Position numbers and translations under genes: made by a program
The notes under the pieces: model-generated
Told to the model about the DNA's origin: nothing
The model's database searches: none
What the model saw: only the letters and a program-made list of their open reading frames with translations
Shown here: piece after piece, positions 60,486 through 64,000 of the stretch
Numbering within the stretch: the first letter of the stretch is position 1
Layout: each line of letters begins with the position of its first letter
NCBI GenBank assembly: GCA_016872645.1
Contig: VGZH01000001.1
Location: 1 to 64,000, forward strand
Reading direction: 5' to 3'
Length of the DNA stretch: 64,000 nucleotides
Source: Planctomycetota bacterium
GTDB lineage: Bacteria; Planctomycetota; Planctomycetia; Planctomycetales; Planctomycetaceae

Positions 60486-63146
60486 ATGAGTCTTGCTCAC
60501 CATCGATTGACGTTGCCGGAGTCGTTGCAGACGCAATTGCTCGACTTTCGTCGGCGCGTGTGGACGGTCAAGTTAGTCGAGGCCGTTTGTGGCTCGGTCG
60601 TCGGCATCTTGGTCGCGTTTTTGGCGACCTTCTTGCTGGACCGAGTGTTCGACACGCCATGGGAGGTGCGGTTGGGCATCTTTGTGGCGGCGATGGTTGG
60701 CTGCGGATTGATTCCGCTGGCGCTGCATCGCTGGATTTGGCAGCAGCGGAAGTTGGAACAACTCGCGCGGTTGCTGGCCCGGAAGCATCCCAGCGTGGGG
60801 GATCAGTTGCTGGGCATCATCGAACTGGTGCATAGCGAGAGCGAGCAGGCTCGGTCGCTGGCCTTGTGCGAAGCGGCCGTGAAACAAGTGGCCGAGGTTG
60901 CGACGAAGCGGGACTTCAGCGATTCGGTGCCGAACCCGAAGCATCGCAGTCGGGGAGTCATGGCGGGCATCGCGTTGACCATCGCCGTCGCGCTGCTGGC
61001 GATTGTCCCCGCTGCCGCGACGAATGCATGGGCGCGGTTCCTCATGCCGTGGGGCGACACGCCGCGGTACACGTTTGCGTCCATTGAACCCGTCTCGAAT
61101 CGTCTGGTGGTTGCTCACGGCGAGCCGTTCACCGTTGCCGTCACGTTGGCGAAGGAATCGGTCTGGCAGCCGGACCAGGGTGAAGTGCAACTCGGTGGAC
61201 AGCGGCCAATCGCGGCCAAGCTGCGCGAGGGGCGGTACGAGTTTGAAGTTCCAGGCCAGATCGACGATGGCTGGTTGATTGTTCGCATTGGCGATCTTTC
61301 GCAGCGAGTTCGCGTGCAGCCGATGATGCGGCCCGAACTGGCCTCGATCGGAGCGGATGTGGCTTTGCCGGAGTACCTCGGCCGCACTCAGTCGCAACAT
61401 AAAGATGTGCGTGGTGGAACGATCTCGCTCGTGCAAGGGAGCAGTGCGACCTTCACCGCGACAGCCAGCCGGGCGTTGACTTCGGCAGAGTTGGACGGAA
61501 AGCCGCTGGCACCGGGTGGCAAGCAGGTGACAAGTCCCAGCATCAGTGTCTCGGAGACTCGCAAGGTGGAATTCACCTGGTGCGACGAGCACAAGCTCTC
61601 CGGCAAAGAACCGTTCGTACTGACGATTAATAGCCGCGAGGACGAAGCTCCGTCCCTTTCGGCCGAGGATTTGCCAAGACAAAAAGTGGTCCTCGATTCG
61701 GAGGCGCTGAACTTCAAGATTCGTGCTCAGGACGATTTCGGAGTCAAACAAGTCGGCATCGACTGGCGGGGAATCGACACGACGAATTTCAAGAATCCGG
61801 CCAAAGGGGAGCGCATCCTCGCGGCAGGCGGAGCGGACAAGGAACAACTCGAACTCGCCGGTACGTTCTCGGCCACCTCGCTGGGGATCGAACCGCAGCC
61901 GATCCAAGTGCGGCTGTTCGCCGAAGATTACTTCCCCGGTCGCGAGCGAATTTATTCGCCGACTTACACGTTCTATGTACTCAACGCGGAACAGCACGCG
62001 ATCTGGGTGACGGAGATGCTCAGCAAGTGGCATCGCCAGTCGCTGGAAGTCCGCGACAAAGAGATGGCGCTGCACGAAACGAATAAGGCTCTGCGCGAAA
62101 TGTCCCCCAGCGATTTGGATCAACCCGAGAATCGCAAAAAGATCGAAGGGCAAGCCGCCGCCGAACGGGCTAACGGACGACGCCTGTCGAACCTCGCGCT
62201 CAACGGTGAAGACTTGGTCAAGCAGGCGATGCGCAATCCCGAGATCGGCGTGGGCCATCTCGAAAAATGGGCCGAGATGCTCAACATCCTGAAGGACATC
62301 TCCGGCAATCGGATGCCATCCGTTGCTGATCTGCTCAAGCAGGCGTCGCAGGCTCCCAAGACCGCGTCGAATTCTGAGTCACCAAGCAACAAGTCTCCAA
62401 AGGCGGGCGAGACGCGAGCGTCCGCCGCCGGCCAGCCGACGGAACCAGATCCAAACGCCAAAAAGCAACCGCCGACCAAAGTCCCGTCGGTCAACGATGT
62501 CGAATCGACTCACGGCTTCGCGAAGAAGGACGACAAGAACGGATCGGCGGAAGCACCCAGCAAATCCGGAAAGCCCAGTTTGGGACTGGCCACCACAACG
62601 CTGATTGGCCCGCCGAAGAAAGGGGACGACAAGTGCCCCGCCGATCAGAAGGTCGAGGAAGCGGTGAAAGAGCAACAAGACTTGCTCGCCGAGTTTGAGA
62701 AGCTCACCGATGAACTCAACAAGGTGTTGGCGAATCTTGAAGGAAGCACGCTGGTCAAGCGGCTCAAGGCGGAGTCTCGCCTGCAGTACAAAATCGGAGG
62801 CCGCATCGGCGATCAGGTCAGCGATGCGTTTGGCCTGCCTCCGAATGCGGCCAAGGAATCGGCGACGAAGCTCTTCACGGAACTGGTGGCTCAGGAAGCG
62901 AAGAGCAGCCAATCGATCTCCAACATCATGGACGACCTGCAGGCGTACTTCGAGCGGCGTCGGATGATGTCCTTCAAAGCGGTGCTCGACGACATGCGAG
63001 CACAGGATGTCATCGGCGGACTGCGAGCGCTCGGCGATGACCTCAAGAAGGAGAACGGCCTGTCAATAGCCCAATGCGAGTACTGGTCGGACGCGATGGA
63101 CCGGTGGGCGGAGGATTTGGTCGATCCGACCAAAGGAGGCACCTGA
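60486..63146 (+). CDS. DUF4175-like membrane protein ending at an in-frame TGA
   Basis: I chose ATG 60486, preceded by AAGGAG. The 886-residue chain has two N-terminal helices (VVGILVAFLATFLLD; LGIFVAAMVGCGLIPLALHR), then a third near 165-185 (GVMAGIALTIAVALLAIVPA). Beta domains and a long charged C-terminus with coiled-coil character follow. The frame stops at TGA 63144-63146 after WAEDLVDPTKGGT. The same frame then stays open for 204 more codons with sequence continuing the same style, so the true gene may extend to 63758 (see next entry). It belongs to the moxR cluster by position and direction. Confidence 0.72.
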   Translation: MSLAHHRLTLPESLQTQLLDFRRRVWTVKLVEAVCGSVVGILVAFLATFLLDRVFDTPWEVRLGIFVAAMVGCGLIPLALHRWIWQQRKLEQLARLLARKHPSVGDQLLGIIELVHSESEQARSLALCEAAVKQVAEVATKRDFSDSVPNPKHRSRGVMAGIALTIAVALLAIVPAAATNAWARFLMPWGDTPRYTFASIEPVSNRLVVAHGEPFTVAVTLAKESVWQPDQGEVQLGGQRPIAAKLREGRYEFEVPGQIDDGWLIVRIGDLSQRVRVQPMMRPELASIGADVALPEYLGRTQSQHKDVRGGTISLVQGSSATFTATASRALTSAELDGKPLAPGGKQVTSPSISVSETRKVEFTWCDEHKLSGKEPFVLTINSREDEAPSLSAEDLPRQKVVLDSEALNFKIRAQDDFGVKQVGIDWRGIDTTNFKNPAKGERILAAGGADKEQLELAGTFSATSLGIEPQPIQVRLFAEDYFPGRERIYSPTYTFYVLNAEQHAIWVTEMLSKWHRQSLEVRDKEMALHETNKALREMSPSDLDQPENRKKIEGQAAAERANGRRLSNLALNGEDLVKQAMRNPEIGVGHLEKWAEMLNILKDISGNRMPSVADLLKQASQAPKTASNSESPSNKSPKAGETRASAAGQPTEPDPNAKKQPPTKVPSVNDVESTHGFAKKDDKNGSAEAPSKSGKPSLGLATTTLIGPPKKGDDKCPADQKVEEAVKEQQDLLAEFEKLTDELNKVLANLEGSTLVKRLKAESRLQYKIGGRIGDQVSDAFGLPPNAAKESATKLFTELVAQEAKSSQSISNIMDDLQAYFERRRMMSFKAVLDDMRAQDVIGGLRALGDDLKKENGLSIAQCEYWSDAMDRWAEDLVDPTKGGT

Positions 63147-63758
63147 CCCGGCGGCAAATCGCGCGGCAGTTTGCCGCCATCCATCGTGCTGGAAGTTCTG
63201 CAAATCCTCGAAGGCGAAGTGAATCTGCGTGAAGAAACTCGCGTCGCCGAACAAGCCAAACCGGCCATCAAAGTTGAAGAGCACGCCAGGCAGGCCGAGC
63301 AACTCGCTGAAGTGCAGCACAAGCTCGGCGAGCGGACGGAGATCGTCGTCGATCGCATTCGTGCGCTCGAAAACGGTGAGGAAGAATTTGGCAAGGAAAT
63401 CGCTTTGTTGAGACAAGTCGCCTCGGTCATGTTCGATGCCAAGACGATTCTGAGCAAAGCAGACACCGGCAAGCCGGCGGTCGCGGCCGAGACGGAAGCG
63501 ATCGAATTGCTGCTGCAATCCAAACGGATCAATCCCAAAGGAGGCGGCGGTGGCGGTGCGAATCCCGGCGGCGGGGGTAGCGGCACGACCAACGACTCGG
63601 CCCTGACGCTCATCGGCACCGGCGTCAACGAAAAGGAAAACCGCGAGGATCACGGTGTCTCGCAAGCCACAGGAGATTCGGGACCGAAGCTACCCGAAGA
63701 ATTCCGCACCGGCTTGGATGAGTACTTCAACCGACTCGAAAAGAACGCCAACAAATAA
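63147..63758 (+). CDS. Downstream part of the same gene, beyond TGA 63144-63146
   Basis: In the same frame, 204 codons from PGGKSRGSLPPSIVLEVLQI to LDEYFNRLEKNANK are open up to TAA 63756-63758. They form a coiled-coil part (about residues 20-90) and a Gly-rich linker. No good start codon with a ribosome site is seen; TTG 63171 is the first weak candidate. The absence of any other lesion argues for readthrough, selenocysteine or a very recent mutation rather than old decay. If separate, it would be a small soluble protein needing reinitiation. Confidence 0.55.
   Translation, partial: PGGKSRGSLPPSIVLEVLQILEGEVNLREETRVAEQAKPAIKVEEHARQAEQLAEVQHKLGERTEIVVDRIRALENGEEEFGKEIALLRQVASVMFDAKTILSKADTGKPAVAAETEAIELLLQSKRINPKGGGGGGANPGGGGSGTTNDSALTLIGTGVNEKENREDHGVSQATGDSGPKLPEEFRTGLDEYFNRLEKNANK
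63150..63178 (+). promoter_or_regulatory. Perfect hairpin right after the in-frame TGA (SECIS-like or readthrough element)
   Basis: GGCGGCAAA (63150-63158) pairs with TTTGCCGCC (63170-63178) around the 11-nt loop TCGCGCGGCAG. The GG of the loop lies 19-20 nt after the TGA, within the range known for bacterial SECIS loops, and TGA is followed by C, a leaky context. There is no T-tract, so it is not a terminator. Confidence 0.5.
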
Positions 63759-63868
63759 CCCCGTCTGTCCTCCATTTTTCGCCCTTCATTTTCTGCCAGC
63801 TTCTTTTGAGCTCCTGCGGCTGGTGGAAAATGAAAGGCAGACAATTGGAACTACTCTGAGATGTGCCT

Positions 63869-64000
63869 ATGAAGCCGCTGTTGTTCGGGATGTTATTGCT
63901 GACCACCGTCGCCTTCGCGGACGATGATAAGCCGGCCGTTGAGCAGAAGGCGGAACCTGAGGCCGCCGCCGATCCGAAGGCGAAAGCCAAGCAGGCGATG
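63869..64000 (+). CDS. Secreted protein, N-terminal part (3' end outside window)
   Basis: ATG 63869 opens a frame to the window edge. The start MKPLLFGMLLLTTVAFADDD is a signal peptide with cleavage near residue 17. The next 25 residues are Lys/Ala/Glu-rich (AEPEAAADPKAKAKQAM). It follows the previous frame by 110 bp and is probably in the same cluster. No family can be named from 44 residues. Confidence 0.65.
   Translation, partial: MKPLLFGMLLLTTVAFADDDKPAVEQKAEPEAAADPKAKAKQAM

Noticed and set aside
60573-62258. Minus-strand frame of 561 codons
   Set aside because: Fully antisense to the DUF4175-like gene; no domain and no ribosome site.
1-64000. tRNA, rRNA, CRISPR arrays, prophage or intact insertion sequences
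   Set aside because: No cloverleaf, repeat-spacer array, integrase or transposase gene could be found by reading; a covariance or HMM search would be decisive.

Overview
The window looks like chromosomal DNA of a Planctomycetota bacterium, most likely of the Planctomycetales type. The grounds are the family content: a DUF1501 protein, a remnant of a PSCyt1 (planctomycete cytochrome) gene, a sulfatase, SMP-30-like lactonases, decayed PQQ-propeller genes, very long pseudopilins, and a MoxR/DUF58/BatA cluster with large membrane partners. GC is fairly high and genes lie on both strands in short operons. I see no tRNA, rRNA, CRISPR array, phage or intact insertion sequence.

Layout. 1-11478 (+): a type II secretion-like minor-pseudopilin operon in the order G?-H-I-J-K, with very long proteins carrying repeated EF-hand-like acidic loops. 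11782-14256: a GT-C membrane glycosyltransferase whose gene contains three different heptamer tandem repeats. 14539-17306: RRM RNA-binding protein, holB, lipA and a lipoyl-like domain protein without the lipoyl lysine. 17428-22074: sulfatase, a deletion scar of a PSCyt1-DUF1501 pair, a secreted unknown and a small-molecule kinase. 22264-26031: ispE, a SpoVG protein with an inserted zinc ribbon, rtcB and a hydrolase pseudogene. 26222-34875: a probable sugar-acid catabolic region (MFS carrier, enolase-superfamily enzyme, two SMP-30 lactonases, 2-hydroxyacid dehydrogenase, HpaI aldolase fused to two cupins, esterase). 35134-39814: the rpsP-trmD-rplS operon without rimM, a YraN family gene, a YchF-like GTPase and hflX. 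40259-48865: coiled-coil secreted protein, then a minus-strand run of MetE-like protein, LicC-like nucleotidyltransferase, OPA-type transporter, HEAT-repeat protein and a membrane protein. 49041-53904: PQQ-propeller pseudogene, DUF1501 protein, SGNH hydrolase with TPRs, and a decayed Gly/Arg-rich ORF. 54122-64000: moxR, DUF58, BatA-like, a second vWA-like membrane protein, a DUF4175-like protein interrupted by an in-frame TGA, and the start of another secreted protein.

Best candidates for something new: (1) the TGA at 63144-63146, after which the same frame stays open for 204 codons and a perfect 9-bp hairpin follows at once, suggesting selenocysteine, readthrough or a recent nonsense mutation; (2) the lysine-less lipoyl-like domain overlapping lipA; (3) the zinc ribbon inside SpoVG; (4) the aldolase-bicupin fusion inside a sugar-acid cluster; (5) the OPA transporter, LicC-like and MetE-like operon; (6) heptamer arrays inside a coding gene; (7) the acidic 12-residue loop repeats spread over the pseudopilins.

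Functions are read from motifs and remembered family features only. No database search was possible, so specific substrates are inference.
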